Under the pieces are notes generated by a model, which saw only the letters and a list, made by a program, of their open reading frames with translations, did no database searches and was not told where the DNA came from. Position numbers and translations under genes: made by a program. A DNA stretch of 32,720 bases. It comes from Photorhabdus australis DSM 17609 (GTDB lineage: Bacteria > Pseudomonadota > Gammaproteobacteria > Enterobacterales > Enterobacteriaceae). Positions 6,431 through 13,994 of this stretch are shown in pieces. The stretch lies in NCBI RefSeq assembly GCF_000711895.1, contig NZ_JONO01000035.1, positions 1 to 32,720 on the forward strand, read 5' to 3'. How positions within the stretch are numbered: position 1 is the stretch's first letter; every line of letters starts with the position of its first letter.

Positions 6431-8002
6431 ATGGCTAACAGCAAGACACCTACTACATCCAGCGAGAATAATTTGTTGGATAAAGAGGAAGTTAAATCCT
6501 GGTTTAAATTATATTCCATGCCGAAAAGTGAAAATTATACTCAATTGGTGCAAATAGCGGCGGAAGGTCGGCGTTTAGCTGGGCTGGACCCAGGTCAGAT
6601 CGATAATAATCCAGGGGCAGGATTGAACCGGGATCTGGACGAGGTGAATTTACTCTTAGTGAATCCCGGTGATGGGGTGCATATCGGAGAAGACCGTGAA
6701 ATTGCTGTCAATATTGATAAGAACAGCGGCTTACAGTTTATTAATGGCGAATTGGGATTACGCCCCGACTTTAAATTGTCGCTGGAATTGTTTGAGAGTT
6801 TTACGGAAGAACAACAAAGAGAACTTTACCGTTGGCTGATCCATGCTGGGGAGATGGCAGCGAGTACAGTGCAGTTGCCCGCGTTTGACTTGCCGGCCAA
6901 CGGTAACAATAAAAACCTTGGCGCTGTTGTCAGTGTCAGTGGTGATGGGAAAACTATCGCGCTTAGTGGGGCAGAAGGAAAGGAACCCGTATATCTATTT
7001 TCTTATACCGATAACGGTTGGCGGCAGCAATTCGCTGATTACGTTAGTGGTTATGGTGGCAGAGCGCTAAGCCTGAGCAGAGACGGTAATGTTCTCGCGG
7101 TGGGCATTGATAACCGGAACAGTGATGGTGGGCATGGTTCAGTGTTTATTTATCACAGATTGTCAAATGGCGAATGGGAGAAATCGGCCAAACTTTGGCT
7201 GAGTGAGGCGAACGTTCAGCAGCATTTCGGTTGTTCTGTGAGCCTGAGCGCAGATGGCACCCTATTAGCAGTAGGTGCTTATGGTTGGGGATCGGGTTCA
7301 CTGACTAATTGTGGCGCAGTGTATCTTTATCAGTATGACGGGAAGAAATGGTCACAGCTTGGTGAGCGTTTGACCTTAGCTTCTCCGGCACAGGGCGATA
7401 TGTTTGGCGTCAAACTGAGCTTGAGTGCCGATGGTTCAACCTTAGCAGTGGCGGCAACAGGGCGTAATGGTAATGGTGAAGTGACGCTATTTCATCGTCA
7501 CGGGGAATACTGGCAGCCGCGACCGCCACTCAATTCTCTTAGTTCGCCTTTAACCATCAGCAAAGACGACTTTGGCGCCAGTCTCAGCCTGAACGATAGC
7601 GGCAATATTTTGGCGGTGGGGTGCCCGGGGGAGAAGAATAATGCTGGCGCGGTCTATTTGTACCAGCGTTACCGTAATGCATGGCAAGCTATGGGGGTAC
7701 TGAGAGAAGCGGTGACCGCCGGGGAAAGGTTTGGTAGCGAACTCTCTTTGAGTGGCGACGGTCGGGTACTGGTGGTGTCAACACCTGTTGGTAAAGATAA
7801 CACTGGTGTGCAAACCGGTGCAGGATGGTGGTTTAGTTATCAGGATGAACAATGGATTACGCAGGGCAGATTACTGGCAGTGGATGGGGAATTAAACCAT
7901 AAATTTGGCGCCGGCATTTGTCTTAGCGGTGACGGCAATACGTTGGCGATTGGCGCCAGTGGCTGGAAGAGTGGAGAAGGGAAAGTTTACCTTTACGACT
8001 AG
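6431..8002 (+). CDS. Fibre-shaft-like N-terminus plus seven FG-GAP-like propeller blades (paralogue 1)
   Basis: The ATG at 6431 is chosen over an in-frame TTG at 6419 because GGAGGT lies just before it; this gives 523 residues. Residues about 25-145 resemble the N-terminal module of the next three genes: a helix, then short strand repeats built on GAGLNRDLDEVNLLL, GDGVHIGEDREIAVNI and SGLQFINGELGL, like tail-fibre shafts, and a closing helix (FTEEQQRELYRWL). From about residue 150 I count seven blades of the pattern FGxSLSLSADGxxLAVG followed by GAVYLYxxxxxxW, typical of FG-GAP/integrin-alpha-like beta-propellers. No signal peptide is seen. Fibre module plus propeller suggests a surface- or particle-borne binding protein, possibly glycan or receptor binding; that is inference. 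Confidence 0.75.
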   Translation: MANSKTPTTSSENNLLDKEEVKSWFKLYSMPKSENYTQLVQIAAEGRRLAGLDPGQIDNNPGAGLNRDLDEVNLLLVNPGDGVHIGEDREIAVNIDKNSGLQFINGELGLRPDFKLSLELFESFTEEQQRELYRWLIHAGEMAASTVQLPAFDLPANGNNKNLGAVVSVSGDGKTIALSGAEGKEPVYLFSYTDNGWRQQFADYVSGYGGRALSLSRDGNVLAVGIDNRNSDGGHGSVFIYHRLSNGEWEKSAKLWLSEANVQQHFGCSVSLSADGTLLAVGAYGWGSGSLTNCGAVYLYQYDGKKWSQLGERLTLASPAQGDMFGVKLSLSADGSTLAVAATGRNGNGEVTLFHRHGEYWQPRPPLNSLSSPLTISKDDFGASLSLNDSGNILAVGCPGEKNNAGAVYLYQRYRNAWQAMGVLREAVTAGERFGSELSLSGDGRVLVVSTPVGKDNTGVQTGAGWWFSYQDEQWITQGRLLAVDGELNHKFGAGICLSGDGNTLAIGASGWKSGEGKVYLYD

Positions 8003-8020
8003 CTGAATGAGGAAAAAACG

Positions 8021-8422
8021 ATGGCAAAAGAGATAACAGATGAAACGGTTAGCCAGCTTAGTGCTCACTTCGCCCCTGGCAAGATCCCAACTGAGGCGGC
8101 ATTTTATTCACTGATTGATTGGGCTACGTTGTGGCGACAGCTTTTTGGTTGGCGGGATAGTGATCAAACTTATCATCCGGGAGTTGGGTTGCAAGTTGTC
8201 GACAACCGTTTGGCGGTTAAGGTTGGTGATGGCATCGCGTTGGAACCGAAAGGACTTGCGTTAAAGCTACAGCTCGACGGGGGATTGATGTTGGATAAAT
8301 CTGGGGTGTTGTCGGTGGATGGGACTGTAGCGGTTTCGGCCCAAGCTTTTAAATTGCTTCCTGAGGAGACGCAGAAACAAATTGCCAAGTTGTTATTGAA
8401 TGCTGGCACAGAAGATAGATGA
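8021..8422 (+). CDS. Stand-alone fibre-shaft-like module (no propeller)
   Basis: This 133-residue protein has an ATG behind TGAGGA. Residues 10-45 (SAHFAPGKIPTEAAFYSLID) match the start of the two following paralogues (KASFKSGVPPAPEAFFHLID). Residues 50-105 are strand repeats of the type GVGLQVVDNRLAVKVGDGI and GLALKLQLDGGLML. Residues 112-128 are a helix equivalent to the one that precedes the propeller in the neighbours. The protein then ends. The gene looks intact rather than interrupted: no propeller remnant follows in any frame before the next gene. It could be a partner that co-trimerises with the long forms, or a precursor unit. The N-terminal pattern resembles what I recall from phage and Photorhabdus-type contractile tail fibres. 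Confidence 0.7.
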   Translation: MAKEITDETVSQLSAHFAPGKIPTEAAFYSLIDWATLWRQLFGWRDSDQTYHPGVGLQVVDNRLAVKVGDGIALEPKGLALKLQLDGGLMLDKSGVLSVDGTVAVSAQAFKLLPEETQKQIAKLLLNAGTEDR

Positions 8423-8429
8423 CAGAGAA

Positions 8430-8457
8430 TAGATGACGGTGACTGTCTAATACGGCT
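8430..8457 (+). repeat. 28-bp leader repeat, copy 1
   Basis: TAGATGACGGTGACTGTCTA and the following eight bases are identical to 9965-9992. Each copy lies just upstream of one of the two tandem propeller genes, so the duplication unit includes the leader. Confidence 0.85.
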
Positions 8458-8471
8458 TTTGAGGACATATT

Positions 8472-9956
8472 ATGACTGATAAAGAAATTAGTTCTGTTGA
8501 CTCATTGAAAGCGAGTTTTAAGTCCGGTGTTCCGCCCGCACCTGAAGCCTTTTTCCACTTGATTGATGAGGCATATAAGGCATATGAAATCATTGATGGC
8601 GGTAAGGGTGATGGCCCAGCCGCAGGGCTGAAACGAGATGATAAAGGAAAACTGGCTCTCAACACTCACCTTTCTGGCGGGTTAAACCTTGAACAGGGGG
8701 CTTTGGCCCTATCACTGAAGCCAGAAGGTGGATTCTCTTTTGATGGAGGAAGGCGCCTGAAATTGGATGCCGATCGGCAGGTTCAGTTTGCGGATTTCTT
8801 CAGTTTATCGCGGTGGGAACGGATGGAGATCACGCAGTTGTTGGGTTTTAAACGTACCATGATGGCGCGTATGGTTTCTCCTTCCCCTAAAGCGAATGAA
8901 CATTTTGGCACTTCTATTAACCTGAACGCGGCGGGAGACTGCTTAGCGGTTGGGATGGATAATAAAGTCTGTGTGTATACGGGGCGGAAGGGTGAGTGGA
9001 ATATAAACGCTCCCGCTGTGTTTGAGGATGATCAAGATAAATCTCGTAGTTCCTGGGACGTCAGTTTGAATGCGGTAGGAGATTGCCTGGCGGTGGGATA
9101 CTTGGTGGAAGACTTTTTTAAGGATAAAAAAGTGAAGGCTTGTGTGTATACGCGCACGAATGGCGCCTGGGATACCAAAAATCCCATTGTGTTTCCGCTG
9201 GAAGATCAACGTGGATACTCTGGTGGTCACAATGTCAGCCTGAGCGCCACAGGAGACTGTCTGGCGGTGGCGGGCGACTCTTGGTCCTACATATATACAC
9301 GCACGAATGGGATTTGGGATACAGAAACCCCCTTTAAGTTGATGAGCTCGTTTATTAAGGTTTGTCTGAGTGCCTCGGGAAATTGTCTGGCGGGATATAG
9401 TGTTGATTATTCTCATAATCCAATAAACGTGGTTTATGTGTATACACGCACGAATGGGGTTTGGGATAAAGAAAACTACGTTAGGTTCATGGCCGCTAAA
9501 GATCGTTCATCCAATTTTAATCGGATTTTTAGCCTAAATGCAGAGGGAGATCTTCTGGCGGTGGGGGTAGATTATGATATCCCGACTAAGGGGAAGGTTT
9601 ATCTGTATGCGCGCACGAATGGGATCTGGGATACAGAATATCCCATTAAGTTTTCAGCTCCTGCAAGTGACGTAACGTATTTTGGCAGCGCTATCAAACT
9701 GAATGATGTGGGAAATCGTCTGGTAGTGGGGGCGGCTTCCCGGGTGTATGTGTATACCTGTCTAAATAATAAGTGGAATATGGAAACACCTGTCGAGATT
9801 TTGGCCCCCTCAGGCAATTCAGACAATTTAAATGGTTTTGGTAAATCTGTCAGTTTGAATAGGTGGGAGACGAGTTTAGCGGTTGGTGCAATTTCAGCCG
9901 AGGTTGGTTCTGTATCTGAAGCCGGTGCAGTCTATGTCTTTGAGAATGTTAAATGA
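8472..9956 (+). CDS. Fibre-shaft plus seven-bladed propeller protein (paralogue 2)
   Basis: 494 residues from an ATG behind TTGAGGAC. Residues 8-125 are the shaft-like module (SLKASFKSGVPPAPEAFFHL, then GPAAGLKRDDKGKLALN and GGLNLEQGALALSLKPEGG). From about 140 to the end I count seven blades of the form SLNAAGDCLAVG followed by VYTRTNGIWDTENPIKF; the seventh ends GAVYVFENVK. The blades are so similar at DNA level that stretches such as ACGCACGAATGGGATTTGGG recur, which points to recent blade expansion. No signal peptide or transmembrane segment is present. The architecture suggests a trimerising stalk with a lectin-like head. The next gene is a close tandem copy. Frames on the opposite strand are shadows of these repeats. 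Confidence 0.75.
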   Translation: MTDKEISSVDSLKASFKSGVPPAPEAFFHLIDEAYKAYEIIDGGKGDGPAAGLKRDDKGKLALNTHLSGGLNLEQGALALSLKPEGGFSFDGGRRLKLDADRQVQFADFFSLSRWERMEITQLLGFKRTMMARMVSPSPKANEHFGTSINLNAAGDCLAVGMDNKVCVYTGRKGEWNINAPAVFEDDQDKSRSSWDVSLNAVGDCLAVGYLVEDFFKDKKVKACVYTRTNGAWDTKNPIVFPLEDQRGYSGGHNVSLSATGDCLAVAGDSWSYIYTRTNGIWDTETPFKLMSSFIKVCLSASGNCLAGYSVDYSHNPINVVYVYTRTNGVWDKENYVRFMAAKDRSSNFNRIFSLNAEGDLLAVGVDYDIPTKGKVYLYARTNGIWDTEYPIKFSAPASDVTYFGSAIKLNDVGNRLVVGAASRVYVYTCLNNKWNMETPVEILAPSGNSDNLNGFGKSVSLNRWETSLAVGAISAEVGSVSEAGAVYVFENVK

Positions 9957-9964
9957 TTCCCATA

Positions 9965-9992
9965 TAGATGACGGTGACTGTCTAATACGGCT
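9965..9992 (+). repeat. 28-bp leader repeat, copy 2
   Basis: Identical to 8430-8457. It lies 8 bases past the stop of paralogue 2 and 18 bases before the start of paralogue 3. Confidence 0.85.
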
Positions 9993-10010
9993 GGCTTTTG
10001 AGGAAATGTG

Positions 10011-11486
10011 ATGACTGATAAAGAAATTAATACCGTTGACTCATTGAAAGCGAGTTTTAAGTCTGGCGTTCGGCTCATGCCGGAAGCCTTTTCCCATTTG
10101 ATTGATGAAGCCTATAAAGCATATGAAATCATTGATGGCATTCAGGGTGATGGCCCAACCACAGGGTTGAAACGAGATGACAAAGGAAAACTGACCCTCA
10201 ACACCCAGCATTCTGGCGGGTTGAATTTTAATCAAGGCGCTTTGGCGTTATCACTGAAACCAGAAGGGGGACTCTCCTTTGATGGGGGAGGGTATCTGAA
10301 ATTGGATGCCGCTCGGCAGATTCAGTTTGCGGATTTTTTCAGTTTATCGCGGGGTGCACGGATGGAGATCACGCAGGTGTTGGGTTTGAAACGTACTATG
10401 ATAACGCACATTGTTTCTCCTTTCCCCATAGAGAATGAGTACTTTGGTCACTCGGTTAGCCTGAACGCGGCGGGAGACTGTTTAGCGGTTGGGTCGACTC
10501 ATAAAGTCTGTGTGTATACGCGCCGGAAGAGTGGTGAGTGGAATGTAAGCAAGCCGATAGTGTTTGAGGATACTGAACCTGGATATGAATATGATAGAGC
10601 TTCATGGCGTGTCGGTCTGGATGCGGCGGGAGATTGTCTGGCGTTGGGAGAGATATGGCGAGAAGTGGTTCATGTATATACACGCACGAAGGGCGTTTGG
10701 GATACAAAGCATCCCATTGTGTTTCCGCGGATTGCTGAAAATTTTGGTGCGAATGTTAGCTTGAACGCCGCAGGAGATTGTCTGGTGGCCGGGGGTTACA
10801 CCTCTCCGTTCCGTCTGTTTATGCGCAGGAATGGGATCTGGGATATAAAAAACCCCATTCTGTTTCCGGCCCCTTCGGATGCTTATGAGTTTGGCGTGGT
10901 TGCCCACCTGAGTGCTTCGGGAAACCGTCTGGCGGTGTGTGATCGCATTTCCGCGATTTATGTGTATACACGCACAAATGGGATTTGGGATACAGAAAAC
11001 CCCATTAAGTTCCGTCGCCCTGAAGGTGGATCATCTAGTTTTAACGGGGCTTTTAGCCTGAATGCAGAGGGAAATCACTTGGCGGCGGGTACGGATTTTT
11101 ATAAATCCCTGGATGGGGAGGTTTATCTGTATACGCTCACGGATGGGATCTGGGATAGAGAAAATCCCATTAAGTTTTCGGCCCCTGCAAGTGGCGTATA
11201 TTTTGGCGGTTCTCTCGAACTGAATGATGCGGGAGATCGTCTGGCAGTGGGGGCGAATTCCCGGGTGTATGTGTATACCTGTCTGAATGGTAAGTGGAAT
11301 ATGGAAACACCGATGGAGATTTTGAACCCTTCAGGCAATTCAGACAATTTAAATGGTTTTGGTGGACCTGTTGGCCTGAATAAGGCGGGAACGAGTTTGG
11401 TTGTTGGGGCAACGTCAGAAAGTGTCGATTCTAAATCTAAAGCCGGTGCGGTTTATGTTTTTGAGAATGTTAAAATAATATCATAG
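10011..11486 (+). CDS. Fibre-shaft plus seven-bladed propeller protein (paralogue 3)
   Basis: 491 residues. The ATG at 10011 is chosen over a GTG one codon earlier because it matches the paralogue start MTDKEI and has GAGGAAA upstream. The shaft-like module (residues 8-125) is nearly the same as in paralogue 2, as are the last two blades (RVYVYTCLNGKWNMETP and FENVK). The middle blades (about 190-330) differ much more, including changed loops such as GYTSPFRLFMRRNG. Conserved ends with a divergent middle suggest selection or recombination on the loops that would form the binding face. It is the last gene of the cluster; a weak GCCCAC-AAAC-GTGGGC hairpin follows at 11518-11533. Confidence 0.75.
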   Translation: MTDKEINTVDSLKASFKSGVRLMPEAFSHLIDEAYKAYEIIDGIQGDGPTTGLKRDDKGKLTLNTQHSGGLNFNQGALALSLKPEGGLSFDGGGYLKLDAARQIQFADFFSLSRGARMEITQVLGLKRTMITHIVSPFPIENEYFGHSVSLNAAGDCLAVGSTHKVCVYTRRKSGEWNVSKPIVFEDTEPGYEYDRASWRVGLDAAGDCLALGEIWREVVHVYTRTKGVWDTKHPIVFPRIAENFGANVSLNAAGDCLVAGGYTSPFRLFMRRNGIWDIKNPILFPAPSDAYEFGVVAHLSASGNRLAVCDRISAIYVYTRTNGIWDTENPIKFRRPEGGSSSFNGAFSLNAEGNHLAAGTDFYKSLDGEVYLYTLTDGIWDRENPIKFSAPASGVYFGGSLELNDAGDRLAVGANSRVYVYTCLNGKWNMETPMEILNPSGNSDNLNGFGGPVGLNKAGTSLVVGATSESVDSKSKAGAVYVFENVKIIS

Positions 11487-11560
11487 TCACTAAGCTGAAC
11501 ATCATCCTCGGCACTTCGCCCACAAACGTGGGCTATTACAGCGTAGCAGCGCCTTATTCT

Positions 11561-11591
11561 TCGCGATCCATCTTGAAATCTATAGGGTATA
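11561..11591 (-). repeat. ERIC fragment (one end only)
   Basis: TCGCGATCCATCTTGAAATC and the following TATAGGGTATA match the terminal 30 bases of the full ERIC copies at 14842, 30471 and 31438. The central part, with the large inverted repeat, is missing. It lies between the propeller cluster and the J-domain gene. Confidence 0.7.
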
Positions 11592-11642
11592 CCCTTGAGC
11601 CTGATGCGTAAGCCGCTGAAATCTTAGTCAGACTCAGCGAAT

Positions 11643-12773
11643 TCAATATTGTTTGAAAAGATAGTCGATAATTTCCTGTTCAAATTCTAAGGCATCACGT
11701 CGTTCCGCAAGATAGCTTTTTAGTACAGTGAGTGAGCGTAGGTTTTCGCGCAGTTGGATTTCGTTTTCTATATTTTGCCGCAATTTTTTGCAATGCTCGT
11801 GGAGGTTATTTTCTATCACCTTCGATGTTTCACCTCCTAGTGTGCGCCAAATCATGCCTGGTAACGAATCAGATTTTTTTAGCTGATTAAGCTCATTGGC
11901 TAATATGTCTATACGTGCTTTGAGCAACTTATTGATGTCGGATATATCCCGACTGTTAAAACTGAAAGTTGGATCAATGTACTTGTGGTACATGTTTATT
12001 ATCGTCCAGACATCATTATCTTTCTTTGCTTTTGATAACTGTACCATCAATTGGTTTTTTTTCTTTTTCTCATCTAAATCCTGTTCACGATCTGGATGCA
12101 ATACCTTGGCTATTTTTCTATACATTTGGCTAACTTCCTGCGATTTAAACAAATAATCCAGTTTTTTCTGGTCTTCTTCCGCAGGGTCGAAGTCAGTGGT
12201 ATCTTCTGCATCATATTCATCGTAGAAATGTTCTGATTCCCGTTGAAAATGCTGTTCTATGGTGGCACGCATTTTTTCAGGACTTTTCATCATATCAAGT
12301 AATTCTTCATCAGATATTTCTTCATTAAAATCAAAATATTCATCCAGAGTCTGCCGGATATCAGCCATCTGTTCTGGTGTCGGAACTTCCTCTTCTTTCA
12401 ACGCATTAAGATCGGAAAAGTGATCGGTCAACTTATTGAGATCAAGGTTTTCATTAAAGGGGTAAGTACATAACTCAGCAAGCTCTTCTTCTATCCAGAA
12501 AAATAATTCTCTGCGTTGGTTTTTCCCCAGTGATTTTTTATCGGCAAATGAAAGCAACCGTGCCGCTTTATCATATCTGGACTGCATATATTGATGCTCT
12601 ACCGGTAAGATCTCCTGTTGAAAGCGCATGAATAATTCGTCTTGCTGTTGTTGTAGCTTGGCGATCTTCAACTGGTATTTTTCGATGGACGTCCAGTAAG
12701 CTTTGAATTGTTGCTGAGGCGTTTTTGGTATCTGTTGTCCGCTCGATTTTCTTTTTTTTAGTTTCTTGTTCAT
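11643..12773 (-). CDS. J-domain (DnaJ-like) protein
   Basis: 376 residues from the ATG at 12773; a TTG at 12800 would add nine residues but is less likely. The N-terminus is strongly basic (MNKKLKKRKSSGQQ), followed by a Gln-rich coiled coil (about 20-60). The middle is acidic, with EEISDEELLDMM at 151-162 and an Asp/Glu-rich stretch at 178-200. A J-domain-like helix pair lies at about 205-265 with YRKIAKVLHPDRE; His226, Pro227 and Asp228 form the HPD motif that stimulates Hsp70 ATPase. The J-domain being near the C-terminus, with no Gly/Phe region or zinc fingers, makes it a type III co-chaperone. It converges on nothing flagellar and probably has its own promoter; client and role are unknown. 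Confidence 0.8.
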   Translation of the reverse strand: MNKKLKKRKSSGQQIPKTPQQQFKAYWTSIEKYQLKIAKLQQQQDELFMRFQQEILPVEHQYMQSRYDKAARLLSFADKKSLGKNQRRELFFWIEEELAELCTYPFNENLDLNKLTDHFSDLNALKEEEVPTPEQMADIRQTLDEYFDFNEEISDEELLDMMKSPEKMRATIEQHFQRESEHFYDEYDAEDTTDFDPAEEDQKKLDYLFKSQEVSQMYRKIAKVLHPDREQDLDEKKKKNQLMVQLSKAKKDNDVWTIINMYHKYIDPTFSFNSRDISDINKLLKARIDILANELNQLKKSDSLPGMIWRTLGGETSKVIENNLHEHCKKLRQNIENEIQLRENLRSLTVLKSYLAERRDALEFEQEIIDYLFKQY

Positions 12774-13075
12774 CAATATGTTATTCCCAAGATAGATCAA
12801 TGAAATGAAGGATGTTCTCGTTGTTAATTTTGATAATTACCTATTATTACTTATTCTTATTTTGCAGTATGTTTTTGCAACATGCAAAACGTTATCGTTG
12901 TGCAATTGTTATGTTGGCTTACAAATGGTGATTTTTGCTAATCTGTCCTTCCCTGATTGCAACAACTGTTTCACAGTACATTTCGTTTGAATGATTCATG
13001 CTTGAGGACTTCGTGAGCAGCTACGAAGCTTGGATTGAACGGGAAGGTGGGGCTTACAGATACTATCAAAGCAAT
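12774..13075 (-). other. Intergenic region, no gene seen
   Basis: About 300 AT-rich bases between the J-domain gene and the terminator of flgAMN. Short frames are present, but none has a convincing ribosome binding site or recognisable product. The promoter of the J-domain gene should lie here. Confidence 0.4.
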
Positions 13076-13108
13076 AAAAAACGGCACTACCGCAATAGGC
13101 GGTAATGC
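13076..13108 (-). terminator. Intrinsic terminator of flgAMN
   Basis: On the minus strand a 10-bp stem (GCATTACCGC pairing with GCGGTAGTGC, one G-U pair) with loop CTATT is followed by CG and six T. It lies six bases past the flgN stop codon. Confidence 0.85.
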
Positions 13109-13114
13109 ACTGAA

Positions 13115-13555
13115 TCAAACCTGAACTTTATGGCCGGAAAGCATGCTGTGACGGGCAGCTTGGCCGTCTGAACCGTAAAGAGAGGGACTATGATGATTTT
13201 TTAGGAAAGCAATGGCTTTTCTATTTAAGTCAAGATGCTGGGTTAACAACAAACCGTTATGTGTGTTTAAATCACGAACCCGGATAATCGTTTCGCCAAT
13301 CTGTTGCCATAATGTGGCAAGCATAGGGTGCTTATCATAAGGTGCAATGATTTTTAGCTCTTTGCTTAAATTGAGGCGCTGCTGTTCTGAATGGCTAAGC
13401 GCGGACAACAGGAAATTTTTTCGTTCTGTTACCCGGTGCAAATCTCGTGCATCAATAAAACCCTTGCACAGAATATATTGCTCTTCCGCCATTATTTGGG
13501 TCAGCGAGGTTAAATGAGTAACTTGCTGTTCGAGTAATTGTTGCAGTTCTTCCAT
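13115..13555 (-). CDS. flgN: FlgN, export chaperone for FlgK and FlgL
   Basis: This 146-residue, mostly helical protein begins MEELQQLLEQQVTHLTSLTQ, as expected of enterobacterial FlgN (about 138-140 residues). FlgN binds the C-termini of the hook-filament junction proteins FlgK and FlgL in the cytosol and delivers them to the flagellar export gate. Both clients are encoded in this window. The gene lies 11 bases downstream of flgM and is the last gene before the terminator, so it can be transcribed from the sigma-28 promoter of flgM as well as by read-through from flgA. Confidence 0.9.
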   Translation of the reverse strand: MEELQQLLEQQVTHLTSLTQIMAEEQYILCKGFIDARDLHRVTERKNFLLSALSHSEQQRLNLSKELKIIAPYDKHPMLATLWQQIGETIIRVRDLNTHNGLLLTQHLDLNRKAIAFLKNHHSPSLYGSDGQAARHSMLSGHKVQV

Positions 13556-13566
13556 AACAAATTTAA

Positions 13567-13869
13567 TTACTTCTTATAATGCTGAAAATTCTCGGCGGCT
13601 TCTTTGAGCAGAGCGTCTGCGATTTTACCGCTGTTCATTTTTAAGGTTCCCTGAGTAAGCGCTTCTTTCAACTTTTGCACCTTTTGGATATTGATATCCT
13701 GGCTGCTTGGTTGAACCAGTTTTGTTTGTGCTTCGCTCAGTTTTACTTGCGCATCGCTGCTTTGTACAGTAACGCCGGAGGTTCTGCGGGTGCCCTGGGC
13801 GCTTTCATTAGTCGGCCGCTGCTGAACAGCGGCGATAGCTAATAAGGGTTGAGTGCGTTCGATACTCAT
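13567..13869 (-). CDS. flgM: FlgM, anti-sigma-28 factor
   Basis: 100 residues, the usual length. The N-terminus is MSIERTQPLLAIAAVQQR; the C-terminal half (about 55-98) has the sigma-binding helices, including VQKLKEALTQGTLKMNSGKI and ADALLKEAAENF. FlgM holds FliA (sigma-28) inactive until the hook-basal body is finished, then leaves through the export channel. An AAAGGATAATAAT site precedes the ATG. A near-consensus sigma-28 promoter lies upstream, so FliA activates its own inhibitor. The mRNA leader of roughly 90 bases carries two hairpins, noted separately. Confidence 0.95.
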   Translation of the reverse strand: MSIERTQPLLAIAAVQQRPTNESAQGTRRTSGVTVQSSDAQVKLSEAQTKLVQPSSQDINIQKVQKLKEALTQGTLKMNSGKIADALLKEAAENFQHYKK

Positions 13870-13892
13870 AATTATTATCCTTTATGACCAGG

Positions 13893-13943
13893 CATAGGTT
13901 CACCTATGGATCGGAGCAGGTTACATGCTATTTGCATACCTGC
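13893..13943 (-). promoter_or_regulatory. Two hairpins in the flgM leader
   Basis: CATAGG-TTCA-CCTATG lies at 13893-13908 and GCAGGT...ACCTGC at 13916-13943, the latter with an inner ATGC/GCAT pairing. Both fall between the sigma-28 promoter and the flgM ribosome binding site, so transcripts from that promoter would carry them. Function unknown; translational control of flgM is possible. Confidence 0.5.
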
Positions 13944-13962
13944 AAGTCGTGCTCTGCTGGTT

Positions 13963-13989
13963 ATATCGGCACAATAAAAGAAAACTTTA
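13963..13989 (-). promoter_or_regulatory. Sigma-28 (FliA) promoter of flgMN
   Basis: Read on the minus strand: TAAAGTTT, an 11-base spacer, then GCCGATAT. This matches the FliA consensus TAAAGTTT-N11-GCCGATAA at 15 of 16 positions. It sits between the flgA stop and flgM. Confidence 0.9.
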
Positions 13990-13994
13990 GTAAC

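Noticed and set aside
8943-9416. 157-codon minus-strand frame opposite propeller paralogue 2, and similar frames opposite paralogue 3
   Set aside because: These come from the repeated blade DNA read backwards, as shown by their own repeat of Arg/Gln/Ile patterns. There are no start signals.
12805-12990. 61-codon hydrophobic frame upstream of the J-domain gene
   Set aside because: No ribosome binding site, AT-rich and overlapping the probable promoter of the minus-strand gene.
12999-13106. A 35-codon frame starting MLEDFVSSYEAWIEREGG between the J-domain gene and flgN
   Set aside because: It has no ribosome binding site, and its 3' end is the hairpin of the flgN terminator read on the other strand. 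Most likely chance.
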